Positions 53,120-61,237 of a stretch of 64,000 nucleotides of DNA are shown piece after piece. The stretch's first letter is position 1. Every line of letters starts with the position of its first letter. The translations under genes were made by a program, and so were the position numbers. Location: assembly GCA_001708385.1 (NCBI GenBank), contig CP012388.1, positions 806,001 to 870,000 on the forward strand. The letters are read 5' to 3'. Below the pieces are notes generated by a model. That model did not search any database and was not told the DNA's origin. It saw only the letters and a list, made by a program, of their open reading frames with translations. The DNA is from Flavobacterium psychrophilum. Lineage in GTDB: Bacteria; Bacteroidota; Bacteroidia; Flavobacteriales; Flavobacteriaceae.

Positions 53120-55516
53120 TTACAGCCTGTTTTGCTCTTCGGCGTTTTTATTCTCGCGTTCATTATTCTTGACATCGCCACCAAAAGAATAAAGCACGGT
53201 AAAGCGAAGCATTTTTAAATCGCTGTAATTGCGATATGATGTTTTTACATTATTAGAAACACCCGTATAAGTTGTTTTGTGAGTAGCAAGTATATCATTT
53301 CCGTTAAGGCTAAATTGTAGCTTTTTATTTAGCAGAAATAGTTTTAACGTTGCGTTCAGCTGACTAAAAGCAGTATTTGTGTCAAGATTGGCTGTTCCGG
53401 CGGTAACATACATGTAATTTACATTGAATAGAAATGTCTTGCTTTTGTTCAGGGTAAAATCGCTGTTAAGCCTGAACTCACCATTCCAGCCATTTAAAAA
53501 TTGAAGCGTTACCGGTATGCTCGATCTTGAATCGCAGTAGTAAACATCGGCATTAAAGTTTAACTGATACCATTCAAATGGTTTAAGTGTTACGTACTGG
53601 GTTAACCCAATTGTTGTGTTGTTTATGAAATTCAATGGACGGTTCGCCTGAACTCCTGTTTCGGCATCAATAATGGCAAGATTCTCAAAATCGCCTTTTA
53701 TTTTGGAATAGTATAATGCTACCGTATAATTATCCTTATAACCGTACTCAAGCTCAAGAGCATTAGCAAAAGAAGGCTGCAGGTAAGGATTACCTTCTGA
53801 GTAAGAATACTGTGAGTTGATGAATCGAAACGGGTTTAAAAATTCAAAATTAGGACGCTGTATCCTTCTTCCGTAATTCAGCGAAATAGAATGATCTTCC
53901 GTTGGTTTGAAAACCAAATACGCTGTTGGGAACAGCTTGGTATAGTCGATGATGTTTTGCTGACCCGTCGTTAAAGATCTGCCATTAGTATGAGTACTTT
54001 CAACACGCAGTCCCGCCTTTGCTTCCCATTTACCAAACTCTTTTGCCGCATCTATAAATCCGGCATAGGTATTTTCTTTAAATACAAATTCATTACTCTG
54101 GCTGGCATCCCACACAGGCACGCCACTACTAAGGTTGTACAACCCAAAATCGCTTGACGTTTTAGTATTGGAATACCGGGCACCGTAATTCATCTTCATA
54201 AACTTTAAAGGATGTTCCATATCAGCATTCGCCGAGAAGTTATCTACCCTCCTATTTCCCATATTATTGAGCGATGTAAAACGCTCTGGTAGTATAATTC
54301 CGTTTACATCGTAAGTATCGGTTTCAAATGTTCTGTCGCTTTTGGTAGAATACCTAAAATAATCAATATCAAAAGACAGTTTCTTCCCTATCGTATCCAT
54401 CGTATAAACAAAATGGTAGTTTATTGAGTTGTATTTATTTTTAGCGGTATCATTACCTAAAGTTTTTATGATAGAATCCCGAACCTGAGTAGTATTGTTT
54501 ATAATATTTACAGTAGTAATATCATCTGTTTCATAGTTATTCCGCTGCCCATAATACTGAATTCCGGTAGTAAATTTATCGGTAAGCTTATAATCTGCAC
54601 TAAACCTTCCATTTAATAAATCAAATCGGCTGTTATTACCGGAAACTTCATCCCATAAATACTCAGGGTACGAAAACCACATTCTGTTTATCGGCCCGTT
54701 TGCACCATCCGTTTTTCCTACCGAAGCCTGAATTGCCAGTTTATCCTTCTGGTAATTAAATCCGGCATTATTAAGTCCGGATGCATAGGTGTTCTGTTTA
54801 TAGGTTGATTGAATATATCCATTCCAGGCATTGTGCTTTGCCTTTTTAAGTCTGATGTTTATAATTCCGCTATTTCCCTCGGCACTGTATTTTGCAGGCG
54901 GGTTGGTTATTACTTCAATGCTCTTAATATCATCTGCCCTAATCGATTTTAAAAAGGCCGTAAGCTCGTCGCCGGTTAACCTCATGATACGATCGTCTAT
55001 CATAACCAATATACTGCCTTTCCCAATTATGGAAACCACATCATTTTCTACCTTAACCCTCGGCACCAATCGTAACGCATCAAGAGCATCGCCACCCGAT
55101 GCTGCTATGGTATTCTCTACATTAAAAATCAGGCGGTCTACTTTACGCTCTACAAGACGTTTCTTTTGTTCTACCAAAACCTCATCGAGCTGTTTAGCAA
55201 TCTCCACAACTATCTGACCTAAATTGATATCTTTATTGACTTCAATCTCTTTTCGGAATACTTCAGATCCCATAAAAGAAATATATAGACTGTAATTACC
55301 TGCACCGGAAGTAAGTGTAAAAAAGCCTTTTTCGTTAGTGAGTGTAGAAGAGGTCATTGTTTTTTCGCTACCCGTCACTATAACTTCAGCAAATTCTACA
55401 GCATTGCCTACCTTGTCCTGAAGGATTCCGGATACTGTATATTGCGAATAGCTTAATGCAGGCAACATAATCATGAAAAACAAAACGATAGCACTAAACA
55501 AAGTAAATTGCCTCAT
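53120..55516 (-). CDS. TonB-dependent receptor-like outer-membrane protein with N-terminal carboxypeptidase-regulatory domain
   Basis: 798 residues. Signal peptide (FTLFSAIVLFFMIMLPALS), then a CarboxypepD_reg-like beta-sandwich (about 25-110, with GILQDKVGNAVEFAEVIV), a plug domain (about 125-220, with GKGSILVMIDDRIMRL and ITNPPAKYSAEGNSGIINI), and an outer-membrane beta-barrel of the OMP_b-brl_3 type. No TonB box is clearly seen, which is common for this subgroup. There is no adjacent SusD, so it is not a polysaccharide-utilisation pair; the substrate may be a metal chelate, peptide or unknown nutrient. Monocistronic. Confidence 0.9.
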   Translation of the reverse strand: MRQFTLFSAIVLFFMIMLPALSYSQYTVSGILQDKVGNAVEFAEVIVTGSEKTMTSSTLTNEKGFFTLTSGAGNYSLYISFMGSEVFRKEIEVNKDINLGQIVVEIAKQLDEVLVEQKKRLVERKVDRLIFNVENTIAASGGDALDALRLVPRVKVENDVVSIIGKGSILVMIDDRIMRLTGDELTAFLKSIRADDIKSIEVITNPPAKYSAEGNSGIINIRLKKAKHNAWNGYIQSTYKQNTYASGLNNAGFNYQKDKLAIQASVGKTDGANGPINRMWFSYPEYLWDEVSGNNSRFDLLNGRFSADYKLTDKFTTGIQYYGQRNNYETDDITTVNIINNTTQVRDSIIKTLGNDTAKNKYNSINYHFVYTMDTIGKKLSFDIDYFRYSTKSDRTFETDTYDVNGIILPERFTSLNNMGNRRVDNFSANADMEHPLKFMKMNYGARYSNTKTSSDFGLYNLSSGVPVWDASQSNEFVFKENTYAGFIDAAKEFGKWEAKAGLRVESTHTNGRSLTTGQQNIIDYTKLFPTAYLVFKPTEDHSISLNYGRRIQRPNFEFLNPFRFINSQYSYSEGNPYLQPSFANALELEYGYKDNYTVALYYSKIKGDFENLAIIDAETGVQANRPLNFINNTTIGLTQYVTLKPFEWYQLNFNADVYYCDSRSSIPVTLQFLNGWNGEFRLNSDFTLNKSKTFLFNVNYMYVTAGTANLDTNTAFSQLNATLKLFLLNKKLQFSLNGNDILATHKTTYTGVSNNVKTSYRNYSDLKMLRFTVLYSFGGDVKNNERENKNAEEQNRL

Positions 55517-55827
55517 GTAAGCATAATCTTATACTACAAATAGACCGCTTTTCTTACAGAATGTTACACGAAAAGATGTTAAATTTTATAATTTTCTGAA
55601 GACGACTATACATTATGTGCTTATCTGCCGTTATTAATGAAAGCTGGTTATCAAAGCATTTAATTTTGTAACCAATTATTTAACATTGCAAAACAGAAGC
55701 TTTGGCATTTAATTTGAAACTTCTATAATATCTTTTCTATATTTACCGCGATGATTTGAAATTACTGCAATAAATAGAATCTTTTGTTGCAAACTTTACA
55801 TTCCAAAAACATACAAACAATAATCTT
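55517..55827. other. Divergent intergenic region between receptor and lpxD
   Basis: 311 AT-rich bases without a credible ORF. One TAnnTTTG match (TAATTTTG, 55661-55668) points toward lpxD, but it is 160 bases away; no exact match serves the receptor gene. Confidence 0.4.
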
Positions 55828-56814
55828 ATGAAGTTTTACTCAATTGAAGAAATCAACACACTGCTTAAAGGTGAAATCGTAGGCAGTACAAATAATAGTG
55901 TTTCTTCACCCCAACAGCTTGAACTTGCAGAAGACAATCAGATTTCTTTTATAGGGAATAAGAAATATGAGAAGTTTTGGGCAGATAGTAAAGCACCGAT
56001 AGCTTTGGTTAACGAAGATATCTCCATTGAACCCGGCGAAAACAGGGCCTTTATTAAAGTAAAGAATTCTGAACTTGCAATGACACAGCTGCTTGAGCTT
56101 TTTGCTCCGGCACCGCCACAATTTGACGTTGACATACACCCCACAGCAGTTGTAGATACTACAGCAGTTCTTGGAGCCGGTACAAGAATAGGCGCCGGAT
56201 GTTACGTTGGCCCTAATGTGCAAATTGCAGATAATGTAACCCTTTATCCAAATGTTACCGTACTTGACGATTGTACTATCGGAAAAAACTCGGTACTATG
56301 GTCTGGTGCTGTGGTGCGCGAAAGATGCCACATTGGGGCGTACTGCATACTTCACCCAAATGCGACAATTGGTGCAGATGGCTTTGGCTTTACGCCATGC
56401 CCGCAACGCGGACTGGTTAAAATTCCACAAATTGGTAATGTTGTTTTAGGTAATGGTGTAGAAATAGGTGCTAACGCTTGCGTAGACCGAGGCAAATTCA
56501 GCTCTACCATTTTAGGCGATGGCTGTAAAATTGATAACCTTGTACAAATAGGCCACAACAGTGTGTTGGGGAAATTCTGTATTATGGCTGGTAACAGTGG
56601 TCTTGCAGGATCTGTAACCCTTGGTGACGGTGTTATTATTGGTGGAAGCGCCTCTATTAAAGATCATACCACAATTGGCAGCGGAGCTACCATTGGCGCA
56701 GGTTCTGGTGTTACCGGAGATGTTGAAGCCGGAAAAGTAATGCTTGGCTACCCTGCAGCAGAAGCACGTACTACACTTAAACAATGGGCAGTTCTTAGAA
56801 ATTTAGCCAAATAA
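55828..56814 (+). CDS. lpxD: UDP-3-O-(acyl)glucosamine N-acyltransferase
   Basis: 328 residues. An N-terminal uridine-binding domain (about 1-100, with ISFIGNKKYEKFW) precedes a left-handed beta-helix of hexapeptide repeats (about 105-300) and a helical C-terminus. The catalytic His is in IGHNSVLGKFCIM. It transfers an acyl chain from acyl-ACP to UDP-3-O-acyl-glucosamine in lipid A synthesis. Flavobacteria often have two LpxD-type genes, one beside lpxC/fabZ; this isolated copy could be that paralogue. Its own terminator follows. Confidence 0.9.
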   Translation: MKFYSIEEINTLLKGEIVGSTNNSVSSPQQLELAEDNQISFIGNKKYEKFWADSKAPIALVNEDISIEPGENRAFIKVKNSELAMTQLLELFAPAPPQFDVDIHPTAVVDTTAVLGAGTRIGAGCYVGPNVQIADNVTLYPNVTVLDDCTIGKNSVLWSGAVVRERCHIGAYCILHPNATIGADGFGFTPCPQRGLVKIPQIGNVVLGNGVEIGANACVDRGKFSSTILGDGCKIDNLVQIGHNSVLGKFCIMAGNSGLAGSVTLGDGVIIGGSASIKDHTTIGSGATIGAGSGVTGDVEAGKVMLGYPAAEARTTLKQWAVLRNLAK

Positions 56815-56841
56815 TATCTTCAACCATACAAAATACTTTAG

Positions 56842-56870
56842 ACCCTGCCTTTTGGTGGGGTTTATTTTTA
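56842..56870 (+). terminator. Terminator after lpxD
   Basis: ACCCTGCC pairs with GGTGGGGT (two G-U) around a TTTT loop, followed by TTTATTTTTA. Confidence 0.65.
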
Positions 56871-56884
56871 TAACAAACTATTAT

Positions 56885-56892
56885 TATATTCG
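56885..56892 (+). promoter_or_regulatory. Candidate -7 element (TAnnTTCG variant)
   Basis: TATATTCG, 18 bases before the ATG at 56911. Confidence 0.4.
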
Positions 56893-56910
56893 TAGTTCAT
56901 TATTTACAAA

Positions 56911-57867
56911 ATGGGCGAAAAAAGACTGTCGACTAAAATACTATTTAAACGTTTATTAAAAATTATCATTGGTGTATTCATTCTGATGAATATCATCGCG
57001 ATATTTCATGCTTATAAATTCACGCACTTTTCCGATAAGATCTATGAGAAAACGGATGCTAACACACTTACGGCAACACAAAAAGCAGGCATATTGTTTT
57101 TTGGCATAGACAATCCGAGGCCTGTGAATAGACACAAACCATCGCAACCGTATTCAACAGTAAAGCTTAAAAGCAATGTTACAATTGAATGCTGGAGCAT
57201 AAAAACAAATAATCCCAAAGGTACAATTATACTATTTCACGGTTACGGAGGAGATAAATCGGGAATGCTGGACAAATCTGATGCATTTGTAAAGATGGGA
57301 TACAATACACTGCTGGTTGATTTTATGGGATCGGGAGGATCGGAAGGCAACTCTACAAGCATAGGTTATTTTGAAGCCCAACAGGTAAAAACCTGTTTTG
57401 ACTACCTGAAACGTAAAGGCGAAAAAAACATACATCTATTCGGCACTTCTATGGGAGCGGCCGCTATACTTAAAGCAATCAACGACTACAATATGCAGCC
57501 TGCATCGATAATGATTGAGTGTCCGTTTGGCTCAATGTACAAAACAGTCTGTGCCCGTTTCAGGATAATGGGTGCGCCGACCGTTCCTATGGCCGGACTT
57601 CTTGTATTTTGGGGCGGTGTTGAAAATGGCTTTTGGGCATTTACCCATAATCCAGAAAACTATGCAAAAACAGTAAATTGTCCGGTATTGCTTATGTATG
57701 GTGAAAAAGATAACCGCGTGAGCCGGGAAGAAATTGATACCATTTTTGCCAACCTAAAAGGTAAAAAACAACTGGCAACATATCCATTGGCAGGACACGA
57801 GAATTATCTCAAAAAATATAACGACAAATGGAATGCTGATGTCAAAGCATTTCTGAAAAGGCTATAA
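56911..57867 (+). CDS. Membrane-anchored alpha/beta hydrolase
   Basis: 318 residues. An N-terminal signal anchor (LKIIIGVFILMNIIAIFHAY) places the enzyme in the periplasm. The fold is complete: oxyanion-region LFHGYGGDKSG, nucleophile Ser in FGTSMGAAAI, the acid Asp in MYGEKDNRVS, and His in LAGHENYLK. It is likely a serine hydrolase (esterase or lipase-like) with no assigned substrate. The last base abuts the stop of the convergent oxyR gene with no gap, so transcripts must overlap or be stopped inside coding sequence. Confidence 0.88.
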   Translation: MGEKRLSTKILFKRLLKIIIGVFILMNIIAIFHAYKFTHFSDKIYEKTDANTLTATQKAGILFFGIDNPRPVNRHKPSQPYSTVKLKSNVTIECWSIKTNNPKGTIILFHGYGGDKSGMLDKSDAFVKMGYNTLLVDFMGSGGSEGNSTSIGYFEAQQVKTCFDYLKRKGEKNIHLFGTSMGAAAILKAINDYNMQPASIMIECPFGSMYKTVCARFRIMGAPTVPMAGLLVFWGGVENGFWAFTHNPENYAKTVNCPVLLMYGEKDNRVSREEIDTIFANLKGKKQLATYPLAGHENYLKKYNDKWNADVKAFLKRL

Positions 57868-58842
57868 TTAAAGAAAACCTGCTGTAGCATTTATAAAGTA
57901 AGGTGAGTCGTTCCATCGTATCTTTTTATAGGCATGTTCCTGTTTTATGGTTTCAGGCAGGCAGCTCCATATTGTCTGGCTCATTTTTTCAAGCAACAAC
58001 TTTCTCGAAAAAGTATCGGAAGTTACAAGGCTTATTTCACGCACAGGCTTAGGATCTTTAAAAGGCTTGAATAATGTACTTTCTTTTTCATTGAGTACAG
58101 ACAGTTGCGGGATGATAGCAAAGCCAAGTTCTGCCCTCACCAGGTTTTTCAGGGTTTCGATAGAATTAATATCATAATTAAACTGCTCCCCTACTTTATC
58201 GTAGCTATCTTTCAATTCGCAGATATCCAGCATTTGCGCGTTGTAGCAATATTCATGCTCTAACAACAATAGGTTAGGCCTGTCATCGGGACTCAGCTCA
58301 TAAAATTCGGCTTTCGCCATAGAATGTCCTTCGGGTAAAAAAGCAACAAATGGCTCATTAAAGACAGGATATTCCTTTAATCCCGGCATACCTGTAGGCG
58401 TTGCCATAAGGGCAATATCAATATCGCCGTTTTGTAAGCCATGAAGTAATTGTCCCGTACCGGTTTCCTTAATCGTAAAGTGCATATCGGGAACGACGCC
58501 CTTCATTGCTTTTATAAACTGCGGAATAAAATAAGGTGACAATGTGCTTATCACTCCAAGTGTTACATTACCTTCAAGGTCATTTTTTTGATGTACCACA
58601 AAATTGCGGATGGCATCGGCCTCATGTAGCACCCGTTTAGCCCGAAGAATAATTTCAGCACCTAGTAAAGTTGGCTTTAATGGTACTTTGGTTCGGTCGA
58701 AAATCCTGACACCTATTTCTTCCTCTAAATTTTTAAGTTGAATAGTTAATCCGGGTTGAGTAACCATACACACCTCTGCCGCCCTCGCAAAATGACGGTG
58801 TTCGTCTAGTGCAACGATGTATCGCAATTGCTGAATTGTCAT
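57868..58842 (-). CDS. oxyR: OxyR-type LysR regulator (peroxide sensor)
   Basis: 324 residues. The N-terminal winged HTH has TIQQLRYIVALDEHRHFARA and TQPGLTIQLKNLE. The effector domain has EHEYCYNAQMLDICEL, with Cys199 and Cys208, the same numbers and spacing as the E. coli OxyR redox pair, so disulfide activation by peroxide is likely. An OsmC-type peroxidase gene diverges from it across 167 bases, suggesting direct control. The C-terminus is about 20 residues longer than E. coli OxyR. Zero gap to the convergent hydrolase gene. Confidence 0.92.
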   Translation of the reverse strand: MTIQQLRYIVALDEHRHFARAAEVCMVTQPGLTIQLKNLEEEIGVRIFDRTKVPLKPTLLGAEIILRAKRVLHEADAIRNFVVHQKNDLEGNVTLGVISTLSPYFIPQFIKAMKGVVPDMHFTIKETGTGQLLHGLQNGDIDIALMATPTGMPGLKEYPVFNEPFVAFLPEGHSMAKAEFYELSPDDRPNLLLLEHEYCYNAQMLDICELKDSYDKVGEQFNYDINSIETLKNLVRAELGFAIIPQLSVLNEKESTLFKPFKDPKPVREISLVTSDTFSRKLLLEKMSQTIWSCLPETIKQEHAYKKIRWNDSPYFINATAGFL

Positions 58843-58880
58843 GATTATAAATTTATTTTATAAACATACAAAATTATTAA

Positions 58881-58913
58881 TTTGTTTTATACGTGTCTAA
58901 TCAGATATCTTTG
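58881..58913 (+). promoter_or_regulatory. Promoter of the OsmC gene, in the oxyR-osmC divergent region
   Basis: TTTG (58881-58884), a 21-bp spacer, and TATCTTTG (58906-58913) match the -33 and -7 elements. A 10-bp palindrome ATAAATTTAT lies at 58847-58856 near the oxyR start and could be part of a LysR site. Confidence 0.6.
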
Positions 58914-59009
58914 TAGTATCAAAATGGAAATGCAACCTTAACCGGACTAATTTGAAAATTTGATACATTTAATCTCACAAATAATAAACAACTTTTAAAA
59001 TTTAATATC

Positions 59010-59426
59010 ATGAAATTTACAAGAAAAGCAAACGCAAACTGGCAAGGTACAGGTATGGAAGGTAAAGGATTAATCTCTACTGAAAGCACCACTTTAGATA
59101 AGGCACAACTATCATTTAAAACACGTTTTGCAGATGGTGTTGGTACAAACCCAGAAGAACTTATAGCAGCGGCACATTCAGGATGTTACACCATGCAGCT
59201 AAGCTTCTTATTAAACGAAGCAGGATTTACGGCAGACAACCTTGACACCGAAGCCCAGGTTACTTTTGAAGATGGTACAATTACTAAAATTCATTTGAAA
59301 CTGGAAGCTACAGTACCCGGAATTACAGAACAAGATTTCCAGACTGCTGCACAAAAAGCAAAAGAAATATGCCCTGTTTCTAAATTACTAAAAGCAGAAA
59401 TTACATTATCTGCGACTTTAGTATAA
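59010..59426 (+). CDS. OsmC-family peroxiredoxin
   Basis: 138 residues. Two reactive cysteines are placed as in OsmC/Ohr: Cys59 in HSGCYTMQLS and Cys121 in EICPVSKLLKAEI. The N-terminal RKANANWQGTGMEGKG is typical of the OsmC rather than the Ohr branch. It reduces organic hydroperoxides using a dithiol, cytoplasmic, usually as a dimer. Bacillithiol or dihydrolipoyl reductants are plausible. It faces oxyR across a promoter region, so induction by peroxide is likely. A long hairpin follows. Confidence 0.92.
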   Translation: MKFTRKANANWQGTGMEGKGLISTESTTLDKAQLSFKTRFADGVGTNPEELIAAAHSGCYTMQLSFLLNEAGFTADNLDTEAQVTFEDGTITKIHLKLEATVPGITEQDFQTAAQKAKEICPVSKLLKAEITLSATLV

Positions 59427-59440
59427 TTAGAATTCATATA

Positions 59441-59474
59441 AGCCAAAGCCTATTCATATGAGTAGGCTTTGGCT
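59441..59474 (+). terminator. Long hairpin downstream of osmC
   Basis: AGCCAAAGCCTA pairs perfectly with TAGGCTTTGGCT, and the loop TTCATATGAG extends pairing by several bases. No strong T tract follows, so it could be a terminator or mRNA 3'-end stabiliser. Confidence 0.6.
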
Positions 59475-59587
59475 ATTGGTATAATTGTTGTTTTGATTTA
59501 AAAAGCAAACTTTATTCAATACACAACCAAAAGCGGTTTTTTTATACTTTTTTTAAACATATTATTTTTATATGCACTAAAATTCAT

Positions 59588-59595
59588 TAATTTCG
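59588..59595 (+). promoter_or_regulatory. Candidate -7 element (TAnnTTCG variant) for thiolase
   Basis: TAATTTCG followed by CAACG, 32 bases before the ATG at 59628; an A-rich leader follows. Confidence 0.4.
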
Positions 59596-59627
59596 CAACG
59601 TTAACAAACAAAAAAGATATATCTATC

Positions 59628-60806
59628 ATGAATAAGAAAGTAGTTATCGTTTCTGCAGTACGTACGCCGATAGGCAGCTTTATGGGTGCATTATCTACCG
59701 TAACAGCTTCCCAGCTTGGAGCGGCTGCAATTAAAGGAGCGCTTGATAAAATAAAATTAGATCCTAAACATGTAGACGAAGTTATAATGGGTAATGTGGT
59801 TCAGGCAGGTGTTGGCCAGGCTCCGGCAAGGCAGGCATCACGTTTTGCAGGGCTACCTGATTCTGTTATTGCTACTACAGTAAATAAAGTTTGTGCATCG
59901 GGTATGAAAGCCGTTATGCAGGCTGCTCAGGCTATTCAACTTGGCGATGCAGATGTTATCGTTGCAGGTGGTATGGAAAACATGAGCCTTATACCGCACT
60001 ATGTTCAAATGAGGACTGGTGCTAAATTTGGACCTGCTACTATGGTAGATGGTTTACAAAAAGACGGACTTACAGATGCTTATGACAATAACGCTATGGG
60101 TGTTAGTGCAGATGCAACTGCTGTTGAATATAAAATTACACGTGAAGAGCAGGATAACTTTGCCATCGAATCGTACACGCGTTCTGCTGCGGCATGGGAT
60201 GCAGGTAAATTTGATAATGAAATAGTGCCTGTGGCAGTACCTCAGCGTAAAGGTGACCCGATTATGGTTACTAAAGATGAAGAGTATACTAACGTAAAGC
60301 TTGACAAAATTCCTTCGCTTAATGCAGTATTTACTAAAGACGGTACTGTTACTGCGGCTAACGCTTCTACCATTAATGATGGTGCTGCTGCACTTGTAAT
60401 AATGAGCGAAGATAAAGCCAACGAACTTGGCCTTAAACCTCTTGCTTACATAAAAGGTTATGCAGATGCAGAGCAGGAACCAAAATGGTTTACTACAACT
60501 CCTGCTAAAGCACTTCCTAAAGCACTAGACAAAGCAGGCATCTCTAAAGATGATGTTGATTTCTTTGAATTCAACGAGGCATTCTCTGTAGTCGGTCTTG
60601 CAAACTGCAAAATATTAGGTCTTGACGCTGCTAAGGTTAACGTAAACGGTGGAGCTGTGTCACTTGGTCACCCACTGGGATGTTCCGGTGCAAGGATTAT
60701 CGTTACGCTTTTAAACGTACTTGAGCAAAACAACGCTAAAACAGGAGCTGCGGCTATCTGTAACGGTGGTGGTGGTGCTTCTGCTATTGTTATTGAAAGA
60801 GCTTAA
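59628..60806 (+). CDS. Acetyl-CoA C-acetyltransferase/acyltransferase (thiolase)
   Basis: 392 residues, standard thiolase II length. Nucleophilic Cys89 in VNKVCASGMKAV; the later active-site motifs NEAFSVVG, GGAVSLGHPLGCSGAR (catalytic His) and the second Cys in AICNGGGGASAIV. It condenses two acetyl-CoA or cleaves 3-ketoacyl-CoA in the cytoplasm. Being alone, without fadB or hydroxybutyryl-CoA genes, it more likely serves acetoacetyl-CoA metabolism, but beta-oxidation is possible. Its own terminator follows. Confidence 0.95.
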   Translation: MNKKVVIVSAVRTPIGSFMGALSTVTASQLGAAAIKGALDKIKLDPKHVDEVIMGNVVQAGVGQAPARQASRFAGLPDSVIATTVNKVCASGMKAVMQAAQAIQLGDADVIVAGGMENMSLIPHYVQMRTGAKFGPATMVDGLQKDGLTDAYDNNAMGVSADATAVEYKITREEQDNFAIESYTRSAAAWDAGKFDNEIVPVAVPQRKGDPIMVTKDEEYTNVKLDKIPSLNAVFTKDGTVTAANASTINDGAAALVIMSEDKANELGLKPLAYIKGYADAEQEPKWFTTTPAKALPKALDKAGISKDDVDFFEFNEAFSVVGLANCKILGLDAAKVNVNGGAVSLGHPLGCSGARIIVTLLNVLEQNNAKTGAAAICNGGGGASAIVIERA

Positions 60807-60825
60807 TCAACATAAAATATAGTTT

Positions 60826-60852
60826 AAAAGGCAGCCAAGGCTGCCTTTTTTT
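60826..60852 (+). terminator. Terminator after thiolase
   Basis: AAAAGGCAGCC, loop AA, GGCTGCCTTTTTTT; a perfect stem and T run. Confidence 0.88.
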
Positions 60853-60897
60853 ATTATGGTCAACAGCAGTTTCATTTGCAGGTATATGATCACGGTT

Positions 60898-61073
60898 TGA
60901 GTGAAGCGTAGGCATTGGGCTTTGTGGCGTAAAGAAAATTATAAATGAGGCGTTTAAAATCATCCGCTGTTTGAGAAAAGGCGAGTTCGGATGGTTTAGC
61001 CGAATAAAATAATTTTTAGCGTAAAAAGTCTGAGCCTTGACTTTTTGTTTCTTTTGTGTCAAGACAAAAGAAA
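60898..61073 (+). repeat. Dispersed repeat copy 2 with pseudoknot-type 3' end
   Basis: Aligns with 45201-45377 over its whole length with one 1-base gap. CATCCG (60961-60966) faces CGGATG (60988-60993). CTTGAC (61036-61041) is complementary to the loop GTCAAG (61058-61063) of hairpin TTTCTTTTGT (61048-61057) with ACAAAAGAAA (61064-61073). The outermost pair is T-A, where copy 1 has G-C. It lies between the thiolase terminator and the NlpC/P60 gene; no ORF is supported. Confidence 0.85.
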
Positions 61074-61170
61074 TATATTACTTTATCCTAAAATGAAACT
61101 CATCAATTAAATCTAAAATCATAGGTAGAGAATGTTCAAAATTCTATTAAGACGCTTCAGAATTAACTAC

Positions 61171-61178
61171 TATATTTG
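61171..61178 (+). promoter_or_regulatory. Candidate -7 element for the NlpC/P60 gene
   Basis: TATATTTG matches TAnnTTTG exactly, 59 bases upstream of the ATG. About 95 AT-rich bases lie between the repeat and this box. Confidence 0.5.
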
Positions 61179-61237
61179 TAGCTTTGAGAAGACCTGCAAT
61201 TAATAAGTATAATCAGTAAAAATAATAAATCCAAAGG

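Noticed and set aside
60790..61062. Leftward 90-codon ORF across the second repeat
   Set aside because: It covers the thiolase terminator and the non-coding repeat, has no recognisable domain, and the matching frame is not kept in the other repeat copy.
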